The notes beneath the pieces were generated by a model. That model searched no databases. It worked only from the letters and a program-made list of their open reading frames with translations, and had not been told where the DNA came from. DNA of 64,000 nt from the NCBI GenBank assembly GCA_947000775.1, contig CAMQGK010000607.1, positions 897,501-961,500 of the forward strand, read 5' to 3'. Of this stretch, positions 35,163-46,151 are shown piece by piece (position 1 is the stretch's first letter; the number at the start of each line of letters is the position of its first letter). The position numbers were made by a program, and so were the translations under genes. Source of the DNA: Pterois miles. Its lineage: Eukaryota; Chordata; Actinopteri; Perciformes; Scorpaenidae.

Positions 35163-35386
35163 TGTGCTGGATAACAGGAAACACAACTCCAACAAATACT
35201 ACAATATCATAAAGTGCACATACATCTAAAAAATCTGAGGGATGTTTTCTCATTGCAACCAGGAAACACTTTATTTCTACATATTTGTAAAGCGTCGTCA
35301 ATCATACAAAAACATTTGAATATTGTGGAAACGTTCAATATTCTTCATCAGTTAAGAAAGTGAAAATCTAATTTTTGCACAATAGA

Positions 35387-35390
<4 letters not shown>

Positions 35391-35442
<52 letters not shown>
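35391..35442. repeat. (AT)n microsatellite
   Basis: About 26 AT units. Confidence 0.97.
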
Positions 35443-35445
<3 letters not shown>

Positions 35446-35537
35446 CTAAAAACCCCTATAGACCCCTAAACAGGTCAGAGAGGGTTAACGCTTGACAGAA
35501 CAGTTTGACACAATTTAACACATTGAGAGGAAAAAAC

Positions 35538-35543
35538 TTTATT
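35538..35543 (-). terminator. blcap: Candidate polyadenylation signal for blcap
   Basis: AATAAA on the reverse strand about 1.8 kb after the blcap stop; an ATTAAA at 36027-36032 is a nearer alternative. A long 3' UTR is known for BLCAP in other vertebrates, so 35.5-37.4 kb is probably its 3' UTR. Confidence 0.35.
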
Positions 35544-35601
35544 TAAATTAAAACCAAAGCAATGATGTAGCAGTGAGCATGTTCAGCACTGCAACAGGAG
35601 A

Positions 35602-35723
<122 letters not shown>

Positions 35724-36032
35724 TATAAACACCAGTTTGTCTAACAGCTTAACCGAACACTTCCAGCAGCGATACACGAGGGAACTTTGTGACAGTGTTA
35801 ATGATCACCTGTTAACTGGTCAGTTATTGATACCGTTACTTATTAATACTGAAACCACTGATCATCTACTGCTATGTCACCTTGTGTATCGCCACTTTTT
35901 ACGCGTATCAGCATGTCAAGACCATAAAAAAAAAAAACACACACATCGCAGAGAGCACACATTTTCTTTCATCCACCCTTCACACATCCTGATGATTCGA
36001 CCCTTTGGAAACGTTCAGCATTTTGTTTTAAT

Positions 36033-37381
36033 TAATTAAAATGTGTGTGTGGGAAAAATAATAACAGCAACCCATGCACAAGAAAAACAAACAGAAAACA
36101 GTTGAGATGGAGAGTCTGGCGGCTGGGCACACTCACTCTGAGGTGAGAGGAGGAAGAGGAGGAGAGGAAGACGAGGGGCAGCTGCAGAGCACAGTGGGTA
36201 ATAACAGCAGAACTCAGCATTACAACACCTTCTGAAGAGGAATCATTCACAGCATATTTACTGGTTGTCCAGAGTCGGAGTGCTCTCCTGGGTGAGGACA
36301 GTGTTAAACTGGCATACTCTGTACCACTATAGAAATGTTGTGTACTTCCTACTGTACAAGTAGGTCGTATGTGCTGTAAAGCCAAAGCTCACAATTTATG
36401 TTATCACTGTACTGCTGTTCTGGTTGACAGTTGTAGACATGGACAGTAGGGCTTGTCCATTTAGCAGACAGAGCTACGTTTTACTAGCTATATCTATTGC
36501 TCTGCTTCAACTTAGCGAGAGCCTGTAGATGGCCGAACACAATATCTGACATGTCTGAAATTCATCTGACTGTCCGACAGCTGGTCTGGAGGAATTAATC
36601 GGTCCTTGCCCCCCCCCCCCCGTACACTGCACAGTAAACAACACCCCAATGAGGCTGAAATGACTCACGCGGCTAAAAATTTGGGCCAGAAACTGGCTAA
36701 AACTCGTACAGTGGATACCCAGATTAAGGTGCAGAGCCAAAACGGCAACAGAATTTGGTCAGGGTGGACTGTGAAGAGCATGTTGCCCCTCATTTCTCTA
36801 GAACTTGGAGGGAAACATGTCACGATGCCAACGATTCTGTAACACTGGCGTATAAAGTTATGGCTCTGTGTGAATGTTGACAGTTTGAGGTGAAGAGTAT
36901 TTTCATTTTAAAATGACAACCCAGCAGGTTTCTGGAAAAAAATAACTTCTCTGTTGAGCAGTTGAACAGGCCAGAAAGGAACCAGAATACTGAAACACAG
37001 TGGTCACTTCAGGCTGATGTCACCTGTGGTGGATGTATCGTCTGTCATTCAAATGCTGGAATGAAAAGTTGGTGAAATTCCTCCTCAAGTTCACACACGT
37101 CCTTCCCTTAGTGTTTTCGGTGTGGATGCCCCTCCTTCCCTTCCTGTTACATAAAGGTTTAGATAATGTCTCCTCCTCTCCTCCTACCACATCTGGCTCT
37201 CCTCCTCCTCAGTACTGCCTCTGGCCATCGCTCTCTATATTTACGGTATTCCCCTCCAGCAGTCCGTCCTCTGCATCACCTGTCCCCTCTTACAGCATGG
37301 CAGAATTATTCTCCAGCAATGCCTCGCCACCCTTCTCACCCCACACTCTCCCTTTCTGATACCTCTTCCCCGTTTCCTCTC
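36033..37381 (-). other. blcap: Probable blcap 3' UTR
   Basis: Between the blcap stop codon and the ATTAAA signal I see no other gene. Several ORFs up to 139 codons occur on both strands and show no recognisable domain; the one at 37166-37585 is the antisense shadow of blcap. Confidence 0.45.
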
Positions 37382-37645
37382 CTAGGTCCCGACAATCGCC
37401 GGGTCGTGGGCAGCGTCCGGCAGCGCAGCGTCCTGGCAGTGGTAGAGGAAGCAGTTGCCCCAGCAGCTGTAGCAAATGAGGAAGAGGGCGGCGAGGAAGA
37501 CCAAGGCACAGATGGTGCAGGGCTTCCTCTCCAGCAGGAAGCTGAGCAGGTAGAAGCCCATGAACATGGAGTGGTTGAACCATAACGCCGGGTTCAGCGG
37601 CTTGGGGATGAGCAGCACAGGAAGTAGCCACTGTAGGCAATACAT
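37382..37645 (-). CDS. blcap: BLCAP, bladder cancer-associated protein (apoptosis-inducing factor), 87 aa
   Basis: Intact single-exon frame starting MYCLQWLLPVLLIPKPLNPA and ending HDPAIVGT. It is nearly identical to vertebrate BLCAP apart from a few residues near the C-terminus (QDAALPDAAHDPAIVGT). The family length is 87 aa. Two hydrophobic stretches (about residues 19-38 and 43-62) with a Cys-rich loop (KPCTICALVF, CYSCWGNCFLYHC) indicate a small membrane protein. BLCAP reduces growth and promotes apoptosis when overexpressed in human cells, but its molecular role is not settled. The coding sequence lies in one exon in other vertebrates, with noncoding 5' exon(s) upstream, here expected at higher coordinates (possibly 39-40 kb). 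Codons 2 (TAT), 5 (CAG) and 15 (AAG) are the unedited forms of the positions known to undergo A-to-I RNA editing in mammals. Confidence 0.97.
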   Translation of the reverse strand: MYCLQWLLPVLLIPKPLNPALWFNHSMFMGFYLLSFLLERKPCTICALVFLAALFLICYSCWGNCFLYHCQDAALPDAAHDPAIVGT

Positions 37646-38062
37646 GGTCTCTTTGTTTTGAAGCGCAGTGGCAGAGGGTCTCTGAGGGGCTGCTGGTGGA
37701 TCACTGCTGGGTTGTTGGAGGTCTCTGAAGGAGGAGGATGTGGGGGTAAAGATGTGGGAGAGGCGTCCTACCCAACAGAGCTGGGATGATGATGGAGGAA
37801 CAGGTCAAAGAAGCCAGATGCTGCTGTCGTCAGGTCATCCCTGGAGACAGCAGAGGACACACAAGGGACAACTCTGAGAACTTCAAATTTATTTTCAATC
37901 ATTCATTCACAATTCACAGGCCAAAAATTTCATCAAATAATTGATGATTAAAATAGTTGTCAGTTGCACCCTGGGTCCAAAATTATTTTTGGTCATTATT
38001 TTCACCGCAGCTGGTCAGTGCCATTTATACTAGCTGGGGTCTATGTAGAACACTCTAGACCT
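37646..38062. other. Upstream of blcap CDS; no separate gene seen
   Basis: Likely blcap intron or 5' UTR sequence on the reverse strand. The boundary of the coding exon was not fixed. Confidence 0.4.
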
Positions 38063-38070
38063 GTAAACAC

Positions 38071-38410
38071 TAGGACTGTGTGTTGGCAAGAACCTGGCAA
38101 TACGACATACAATATTCAATATACCGCAGTACTGCAAGCAAGGAAATATAATGCAATAAAAAAAATCTACTTCTAGGAAAACTGTGACGGTATAAAGAAA
38201 GAAGACACGACACACAGAAAATCTGAGTAAAAAGTTGAGTTTTTATGCAATCAGAACAGTGGGATCTGCATTTATCAGAGTACGCATATTTTTGCAAAGT
38301 ACTGCCTGAGTTAATCTTTGCCTTTAAACTATTAATTAGAAATCAATATTAGGTTTTGGAAAATAGATTTGCAATTGCTTTGCAATAATCAATATTTTCT
38401 TCCACCCCTA
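38071..38410. mobile_element. Nonautonomous hAT element (MITE) with perfect 8-bp target duplication
   Basis: Left end TAGGACTGTGTGTTGG, right end CCACCCCTA, flanked by GTAAACAC at 38063-38070 and 38411-38418. 340 bp, no transposase. The 8-bp duplication and TAGG.../...CCTA ends fit hAT. Confidence 0.82.
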
Positions 38411-38418
38411 GTAAACAC

Positions 38419-40231
38419 TGAGTCAGTAACAGACAGTAGAAATATTGATCATGTAACCTTCGTCCCTTACCATTTTAAATACAGGAAATGATTTTATAAA
38501 AATAGTATTTTTTACTACAAGTAAAACCTGTCCACCATGATGGATATCTGCCACAGCCAACATGGAAACTGAATTTGGCAGGTGCCCCCCCCCCCCCTTG
38601 AAAAAAGCCAATAAACTTTACTTTACTTCACAGCATTAGAGTTTCCCTCCATCACGGTCTACCATGGCTCACCTGCTTTCAGGTATGATTAGTATGAACA
38701 CTATAGGAGGAGGACAGGCCACTCCTTTAGTAGCTACAGGTGTATTTATAGACTATTACATTAAAGGATAGAGCTCACCTGACATGTAAGTTGGTCCAGG
38801 TAATGTGAGAGACTTCAGAGGTTACTGTGTAGTTTGGCAGCTACGGTGAATGCCACACAGTAACCCAGATGTGACTAATCAGTGCCCAGCCCACGTTAAT
38901 GACTCCCACCACTAAACTATTTACATGAGCTACTTCCTTGTATGGGCCTGACACACGTAGCTTAGCATCTCAGCTAACGTTCACTAGCTACGCACTACGT
39001 AAGCCTGTGCTGTTAGAGGACTATGTGGCGGCTAACACAACAGTGTGTAACCGCATTAATGAGACTGACTGAATCAAAACAGACGGACTTTAATATTAGT
39101 CTGGGATTAACGTTGAGCAGCTGGTTTCAGCTGGATGAAGGACAAACGTAGCTGCTATCTGTTAGCGTTCACTCTGAAACACAATCACGGTGCTACAAGA
39201 TCTATCTTAGTACTAACTAGTTAGCAGTCTGGGGACAAACGTTCAGTCAAACAACTTCCGTAGACTGGCAGTTGTGAGCTCGGTAGCTAGTTAATCTACA
39301 AGCTAGTTAACTAGCTAGCTGATGTACACTGTGTGTTTATTTACTTTGAGCAGTCAACTGATTGACCAATCTGGGAAGACGAGCCCATTCCCAGATGTGT
39401 GGACAGAGGTGTACAGCCGAACCCCATTCAAAAATATACCAATTTAACTGTTGACAGACTAGGACTTGAACTCAAACGCACCATGGGACGTCACACAAAC
39501 TAATATGAGGACTCCGGATATCCGCTCGTTATTTCGGTACGTTGCAAGTGAAATAAACAGCATTTCTTGTTAACTCATTTTGAAATATACAACTGTCTCA
39601 CCTATACTCTCGCCTTTCACAGAAAGCCATGGCAGTGGGCGGTGACGATAGCTAGCAGCGTGAGCCACTTCCAAAAGTGGACCGTCATAGAACCGAATCG
39701 TTCTGCCCGGTAGCCCAGCTCTCGGTTAGTGACACAAAGAAATATAACTTCACATTTCAGTGAAGGTATACATCATGTTTTCCAAGTTATGAGCAAGGCT
39801 GCTGTAGACCACATTTAGTCCGTAGACGAGACCAGCACGTACCGGAGGCTAGCTAACGTTAGCCAGGTTAGCTTGAAAAACAAAAGATTCTGCGGGTGTG
39901 TTGTAACCTTACCAGCGACGTGACGCAGCGAGCTATCAAAGTGAGACATGTTGACGTATTTCTAACAGCGGGGTCTGAGTTTGGGTGTTTTTGTAAAATA
40001 AAGCGAACAAACCTGACGTCCTCTGGGTTCATTATCAGCAGAGAGCAGCCATCAACATCACCTGTCTGGGCTCAACAACTGACTGCGTACGTAGCATGCT
40101 AGCTAGCAAACCAGCTAACAAGCATTAGCGGTGATAGCTCAAAGGACCCCTGGTGCAACGCCGGGTAGACCGCGGCCTGCCTGAATACATTTAACTTCAC
40201 CTAGCACGGTTTATCCTGTAAATTAATCCCC
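38419..40231. other. Intergenic or blcap 5' region; no exon assigned
   Basis: Unique sequence with many TAGCTA/CGTTAGC words. 39.6-40.2 kb is moderately CpG-rich and is the most plausible place for a blcap promoter and noncoding first exon, but no splice donor could be tied to the coding exon. Confidence 0.35.
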
Positions 40232-40263
40232 AAGTCGAGTCAAGTCAATTTTATTTAATAGCC

Positions 40264-40319
<56 letters not shown>

Positions 40320-40373
40320 CACAAATCACAACTTTGCATCAAGGTTTTTTACAATCTGTACAGCCTATGACAC
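40232..40373 (+). mobile_element. Common teleost interspersed repeat, left half (split by an hAT insertion)
   Basis: Begins GAGTCAAGTCAATTTTATTT, contains an (ATT)n run, and continues TTTTTTACAATCTGTACAGC. It resumes after the hAT element at 41669 with ACTCCCAAAAAACCTTAAAC and CCTCAGGAAGAGC to about 41742. Confidence 0.65.
40267..40316. repeat. (ATT)n microsatellite
   Basis: About 16 ATT units within the interspersed repeat. Confidence 0.97.
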
Positions 40374-40381
40374 CCTCTGTC

Positions 40382-41660
40382 TAGTGATGGCCGAGCGAGG
40401 CTTTGTTGAAGCTTCGACACTTTTTACAAAACCTGGTTCGTTGCTCGAGGCTCCGATGACACGGTGCTCGAGGAGGACATCTGGTGGTCATTAAAATGAA
40501 GCGCAGACTAGACGTGTCGAAGAGTCAAACTTCTTTCCATTCTGCAGCATACGTATTTAATGCACAACACATCCCAGTGGTTCATGGATTGTTCTGGATT
40601 TGATTGTCCATGCACATTCCTGCTTGACTACACTAGATGATTATATGTTTGTAGCGGACGCAATAATAATATTATAGTAATTATGACAATAATTATTGAA
40701 AACCATGATCCTAATTTGGAATATCTGTATGTAACCCTCAATAGATCTTCACTTGTGGTATGGGATATTTAAATATTGCTGCTACATTCATGAGATGTAC
40801 AAATTGAGACTGGTGCCATTTCACATGGGGTTGGTGCAAATACAGATCATGTTATGGATTTGGGCAAAGTATGTTTTCAGGTTCATTGATAAATGGGTTC
40901 ATGTGTGTGTGGGTAAAGTGGTTGTGCTTGAAAGACAGGGCAGTGACAGTGCTTGTGTAACTTTTATGAGTTTTTATTTAAAAATAATAGTTTCTCCATG
41001 CCTTAGCATGGACGAGGTGTTGTTGCTGTATGACAGCCTGGCATCACACAGCATACACTGGACCTGTGAAACAGTCCGTTAGAGAGGAGTTTTCCAATGT
41101 AAATACAGCTGAAATAAAAATAAAACCTTATTATTATCCGGCAACATTTGGAAACTATCCCATACACGGGACCTTTTCCTTGATGGCTTCATCTATCTAT
41201 GTATCTAACTATGTATCTCACTATCTATCTATGAATCTACAGTATCTATCTGTCTGTCTTCTGTCTGTCTGTCTGTCTGTCTGTGTGTGTGTCTGTCTGT
41301 CTGTGTGTCTGTGTGTGTGTCTGTCTAAATATGCAATCAATCTGGAACAACACTACTAACTGTCAAAGCAACGAACTGAAACGACACAAAACCAACCTAC
41401 TCTGCGAAACAAAAAATCTAATGAACGCCATTAAATAGGGACTCCAATCCCAGCGCACATTCGATCCCGTCAAGTGACTCACATGACAAACCAAACCAAT
41501 CAGGTGATTCGAAGCACTCAGCTGCTTCATATGTCACTCAAGTGTGTCGAACGTCACAAGTCACGTGACCAAACCAGGCCTCGGCACTGTGCTTCGATAC
41601 ATTTGCTTCATGAACTACGACGTGTGCACCGGAGCTTCGCGTGTCAGCAGTCCATCACTA
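40382..41660. mobile_element. hAT-type DNA transposon remnant with perfect 8-bp target duplication
   Basis: Termini TAGTGATGG and CCATCACTA are inverted copies fitting the hAT end consensus. CCTCTGTC is duplicated at 40374-40381 and 41661-41668. Subterminal GCTTCG/CGAAGC and CTCGAG motifs are typical of hAT. The 1279-bp interior holds only short ORFs and no recognisable hAT transposase, so it is nonautonomous. It interrupts an older interspersed repeat. Confidence 0.88.
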
Positions 41661-41668
41661 CCTCTGTC

Positions 41669-41742
41669 CTTTCCCCACTGATTCAGATAAAAACTCCCAA
41701 AAAACCTTAAACAGGGAAAAATAGAGGAAACCTCAGGAAGAG
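41669..41742 (+). mobile_element. Common teleost interspersed repeat, right half
   Basis: Continuation of 40232-40373 across the hAT insertion, ending near CCTCAGGAAGAGC. Confidence 0.6.
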
Positions 41743-42263
41743 CGTGTCAGTAATAAACCTAATAAAATTTCAGTTTGACAATAAAAATTACACAAAATAT
41801 GAATGCAAACACATATGAAGAAAATGGATGTGAAGCAGCCTCTGGGTGTCTCCAAACAGCTGGAGTCGGAGAAATACGACCTCCTCTTCATGTAACGTGG
41901 AGGACAGGACGCCATCACACTTGAGCACCGTTCACACAGAGAGAAGGAAACAAACAGAGACAAGAGGAGATGCTGAAGATCCAGATCCACCAGATCCAAC
42001 CCCTGATATAACATAGTCCCCTGTACCATAGACCTCCATTGTCGTCCAAAAGCTATGAAAATACATCAGAGAGCTGCACTGTCGCACTGGGTGAGAAACA
42101 AACGAACTCACTGTTGAGTTTGGCATTTTCATGGAAAAGGACAGAATATCACATGCTGTATTCTCTAAAACAATATGTTGACACAGGAGTCCGCTTAAGA
42201 TTAGGCCAAAACTGAGATAAAAATGCAGGACCCCAAACACAAGAAATCATCCCTCCATTCATT

Positions 42264-42422
42264 TAGTTTTTACACTCCATCCAGACAGTTCAGGGGTGTG
42301 GAAGCAAGAAATGACAACAAAAAACAAACACATTTTCTCCAAACTTTATTTCACACATTTAACTTATTACACAGACAACCCAAAGAGTCAGACAGGATGT
42401 AGTCAAAAAGCATATAAATATA
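42264..42422. repeat. Left 159-bp direct repeat flanking the Rex1-like LINE
   Basis: Matches 45993-46151 base for base except one position (TAGTC here, TAATC there). The outer flanks on both sides are unrelated, so the two copies bracket the LINE exactly. Confidence 0.93.
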
Positions 42423-42639
42423 AGATAAGATAAGATAAGATATTCCTTTATTGGTCCCACAGTGGGGAAATTCACACATTACAGCAGCAAAGTGGATAGT
42501 GCAATAAAGACAAGAAGCATAGATTTAAAAACAGTGTTAATACAATAAAATAAATAAATTAGTATATACATAATAGAAAAAGTAAGTAAAGCCAGAAGCA
42601 TGTCCTTTATATCAATAAATAAGTTTGTTGTGAATGTGA

Positions 42640-42932
42640 CTGTGATTGTGGTCTACTGGGAGCAGTGTTTGTGGATTGGTATGTGGTCTACTGGGAGCAG
42701 TGCTGGTTGTGGATGTGTTTGTGGTCTACTGGGAGCAGTGCTGGTTGTGGATGTGTATGTGGTTTATGGGAGGGGAATGTGTATGTGGTCTACTGGGAGC
42801 AGTGCTGGTTGTGGATGTGTTTGTGGTCTACTGGGAGCAGTGCTGGTTGTGGATGTGTATGTGGTTTACTGGGAGCAGTGCTGGTTGTGAATGTGTATGT
42901 GGTCTACTGGGAGCAGTGCTGGTTGTGGAGTC
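42640..42932. repeat. 38-bp minisatellite at the 3' end of the Rex1-like ORF (about 7 copies)
   Basis: Unit contains GGTCTACTGGGAGCAGTGCT. On the reverse strand the unit begins with the last codons of the RT ORF (NQHCSQ) and its stop. Confidence 0.93.
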
Positions 42933-44515
42933 TAACAGCTGCAGGCAGGAAGGACCTTCTGTAACGCTCCTTCGTACACTTAGGGTGTAGCAGCCTGTCA
43001 CTGAAGGAGCTCTCCAGAGCTCTGATGGTGTCTCTCATGGGGTGGGAGTCCTTCTCCATCATGGATGACAGCTTAGCCATCGTCCTCCTCTCTCCCACCA
43101 CCTGCACTGAGTCCAGAGAGCATCCCAGGACAGAGCTGGCCCTTTTGATAATCTTATCCAGCCTCTTCCTGTCTGCAGCTGTGATGCTGCTGCCCCAGCA
43201 AACCACTCCATAAAATATGGCTGATGCCACCACGGTGTCATAAAATGTTTTCAGGAGTGTCCCCTGCACTCCAAAAGACCTCAGTCTCCTGAGCAGATAC
43301 AGTCTGCTCTGGCCTTTTTTATGGAGTGCAGAGGAATTTGTTGTCCAGTCCAGTTTATTGTTCAGGTGAACACCCAGGTATTTATAAGATGTCACCATCT
43401 CAATGTCTGATCCCTGGATGTTCACCGGTGTTGGAGGGGGATGAGTTTGCCTGCGGAAATCCACCACCAGCTCTTTAGTTTTCCCCGCGTTGATCTGGAG
43501 GTGGTTCCTCAGGCACCAGTCCACGAAGTCCTGGGAAAGTTCTCTGAACTCCCCATCGTCCCCATCAGCGATGAGGCCGACGATAGCAGAGTCATCAGAG
43601 AACTTCTGCAGGTGACAGGTTGGTGAGTTGTAAGTGAAGTCTGCAGTGTAGAGCGTGAAGAGGAACCAGAACCGTTCCCTGCGGGGCCCCCACACTGCAG
43701 ACCACCGTGTCTGAACCGTTCCCTGCGGGGCCCCCACACTGCAGACCACCGTGTCTGCCCCGTCCCCTGGGGCCCCACACTGCAGACCACCATGTCAGAA
43801 CCGTTCCCTGAGGAACCCCCACACCGCAGACCACCGTGTCTGAAGTGAAGTCCTGTGTCCTCACATACTGTGGGCGGTTTGTGAGGTAGTCCAGTATCCA
43901 GGATGTAAGATGTTGATCTACCCCTGCAGTCTCCAGTTTGTCCCCCAGAAGTGTCGGCTGGATGGTGTTGAAAGCACTGGAGAAATCAAAGAACATGATC
44001 CTCACAGTGCTCCCAGGCTTCTCCAGGTGAGACAGAGCTCGGTCCACAAGGAAGATGACGGCATCATCCACCCCAATGCCAGGTTGGTAGGCAAACTGTA
44101 GTGGGTCCATGGATGGACTCACCACAGGGCGGAGATGTTGGAGGACCAGGCGCTCCAGGGCCTTCATCAGGTGGGATGTTAATGCCACCAGCCTGAAGCT
44201 GCTGGGGTCCTTGGGGTGTGGGGTCTTGGGCACAGGTACCACGCAGGATGTCTTCCACAGTTGTGGTACCTTCCTCAGCTTCAGGCTCAGGTTAAATAGA
44301 TGTCCCAAAGTCCCACACAGCTGGTCTGCGCAGGACTTCAGGAGCCTGGAGCTGATGCCATCTGGACCCGTAGCCTTCCTCACCTTCATCTTCTTGAGCT
44401 GGTTCTTCACCTGAAGTGTTGTGAAGGACAAACTGGAGCAGGGGGGCTGTGTGTCAGAGGCAGAGGAGGGGGGTGGTGGGGGAGTAGAGTTGGGTAGTGG
44501 AGCAGAGGGGGGTTG
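42904..44515 (-). pseudogene. Rex1-like reverse transcriptase, split by an internal tandem repeat
   Basis: The first part (44515 to about 43850) carries KATGPDGISSRLLK, PVPKTPHPKDPSSFR, FAYQPGIGVDDA and the catalytic motif A FFDFSSAFNTI. Then a 44-bp unit is repeated four times across motif B (PQGTVL). The second part carries FSDDSAIVGL (the catalytic DD box), INAGKTKELVVDF, YLGVHLNNKLDW and the C-terminus. 44 is not a multiple of 3, so the two halves no longer share a frame. Confidence 0.9.
43670..43853. repeat. 44-bp tandem repeat within RT motif B (4 copies)
   Basis: Copies at about 43670, 43714, 43758 and 43800, each with ACTGCAGACCACC. On the sense strand each copy encodes part of TVVCSVGAPQGTVL. 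Confidence 0.92.
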
Positions 44516-45170
44516 TCTGTGTGACGGGTCTGCTGAGGGTAGAGCTGGAGCCGTAGGTGTTGATGGAGGTGTTGGTGTCAGTGGGGGGGGCTGTTGTTGA
44601 GCTGAAGGTGGTGAAGGAGGAGGGGGGGCACTGTCTTGAAGTGGGAGATGGAGGGGGCTGCAGCAGGGTGGACTGGGCCGGGGGAGGGGCAGGTGACTCA
44701 TTGAACCTGTTAAAGTAATGGTTCAAATCATTCACCCACTTTAGGTCTCCCACAGCCTTGGAGTCTGGTTTCTTGTGGCCTGAGATGGTTTTTAGGCCTT
44801 TCCAGACTCCACTGATGTTGTTCTGCTGCAGCTGTTCCTCCATCTTCCTCCTGTAGCTGTTCTTCCCCTCCCTGATTTTTCCTCCTTAGCTCCCTCTGAA
44901 CAGCCTTCAGCTCCTCCTTGTTTCCTGATTTAAAGGCCCTCTTCTTCTCCTTAAGGAGGGCCTTTATATCAGGATTAATCCAGGGTTTGTTGTTGGAGAA
45001 ACACCTGACCGTCCTGGTTGGTACGGTGTTTTCCACGCAGAAGTTTATGTAGTCCGTGATGCAGCCCGTCAGTCCATCTATATCCTCCCCATTAGAGTCC
45101 CAGAGTTCCTCCCACACTGTTGTGCTGAAACAGTCCTGCAGAGCTTCCTCAGCTTCTTTGGACCATGTCC

Positions 45171-45890
45171 TCACTGTGCGGGAGACGGCTGGTTCTCTGT
45201 GTACCAGGGGTCTGTACACAGGCTGGAGATGAACCAGGTTGTGGTCTGATCTTCCCAGGGGGGGGGGGGGAATGATGTGTATGCTTCCTTGCAGTTGGCA
45301 TACAATAAGTCCAGGATTTTACTGCCCCGTGTGCAGCATGAAACATACTGGGTGAAAGTTGGTAGAGTGGAGGACAGAGAGACATGATTAAAGTCTCCAG
45401 AGACCAGGAGGAGGGCCTGAGGGTGCTGCGTCTGCAGCCTGCTAGTGACTGAATAGACCAGATCACAAGCTGTGTCACCGTTAGCAGAGGGGGGAACATA
45501 CACAGCCATCATAATAACATGTGTAAATTCCCGCGGTAAATAATACGGCCTCATACTAACGGCCACCAGCTCGATGTCCCTGCTGCAGTGTTGGTCTTTA
45601 ACAGTGATGTGACCAGGGTTACACCATCTATCATTCACAAACACCGCCAGACCTCCTCCTTTCCTCTTACCGCTTTCTCTCGTCCTGTCCGCCCGCACCA
45701 ACTTAAATCCGTCCAGCTCCGTCACCGTGTCCGTGGTCGCCGCCGTCAGCCACGTCTCGGTGAACACCATCACGCTGCATTCCCGGTATTCCCTCTGATG
45801 TCGGATCAGCGCCGCCAGCTCGTCTATCTTGTTGGGGAGAGATCTCACATTCCCCATCAAAACAGACGGGAGGACTGGTCTGTATTTCAT
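45171..45890 (-). pseudogene. Rex1-like endonuclease domain, frame broken at a poly-C run
   Basis: Reads GNVRSLPNKIDELAAL, VFTETWL, GGGLAVFVNDRW, VSGDFNHV, SKILDLLYANCKEAY. These are apurinic/apyrimidinic endonuclease motifs of LINEs. The expected GRSDHNLV motif appears only in the neighbouring frame after the C-run at about 45258-45270. An in-place length error in the run or a real mutation would both explain this. Confidence 0.88.
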
Positions 45891-45992
45891 CCTCCATGCG
45901 CGACGCTGAGCTCCAGCCCGACATCCCCTTCTTCTCCTCTTTATCGCCGGGGGAACCGGGGGAACAGCGGGTCTTTCCTCTGGGTGCAGTGG

Positions 45993-46151
45993 TAGTTTTT
46001 ACACTCCATCCAGACAGTTCAGGGGTGTGGAAGCAAGAAATGACAACAAAAAACAAACACATTTTCTCCAAACTTTATTTCACACATTTAACTTATTACA
46101 CAGACAACCCAAAGAGTCAGACAGGATGTAATCAAAAAGCATATAAATATA
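45993..46151. repeat. Right 159-bp direct repeat flanking the Rex1-like LINE
   Basis: Second copy of 42264-42422 (158/159 identical). Confidence 0.93.

Larger units (their letters stand above)
42423..45992 (-). mobile_element. Rex1/Babar-like non-LTR retrotransposon, near full length, inactivated
   Basis: In sense order: a short 5' region, an AP-endonuclease domain, a Pro-rich linker, a reverse transcriptase with motifs FFDFSSAFNTI, PQGTVL and FSDDSA, a C-terminal region (FYGVVCWGSSI, RYRRSFLPAAVRLHN), and a 3' end with GTGAATTTCCCCACTGTGGG and an (ATCTT)n tail. The motif set is that of fish Rex1 elements of the CR1/L2 group. Inactivating changes: a poly-C tract near 45260 shifts the endonuclease frame, another shift lies near 44880, and a 44-bp unit in RT motif B is present four times. 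Flanked by 159-bp direct repeats. Confidence 0.92.

Noticed and set aside
37166..37585. 139-codon plus ORF as a separate gene
   Set aside because: Antisense to the strongly conserved blcap frame and its downstream sequence; no recognisable domain.
40753..41082. 109-codon ORF as hAT transposase
   Set aside because: No hAT dimerisation or DDE motif recognised; too short.
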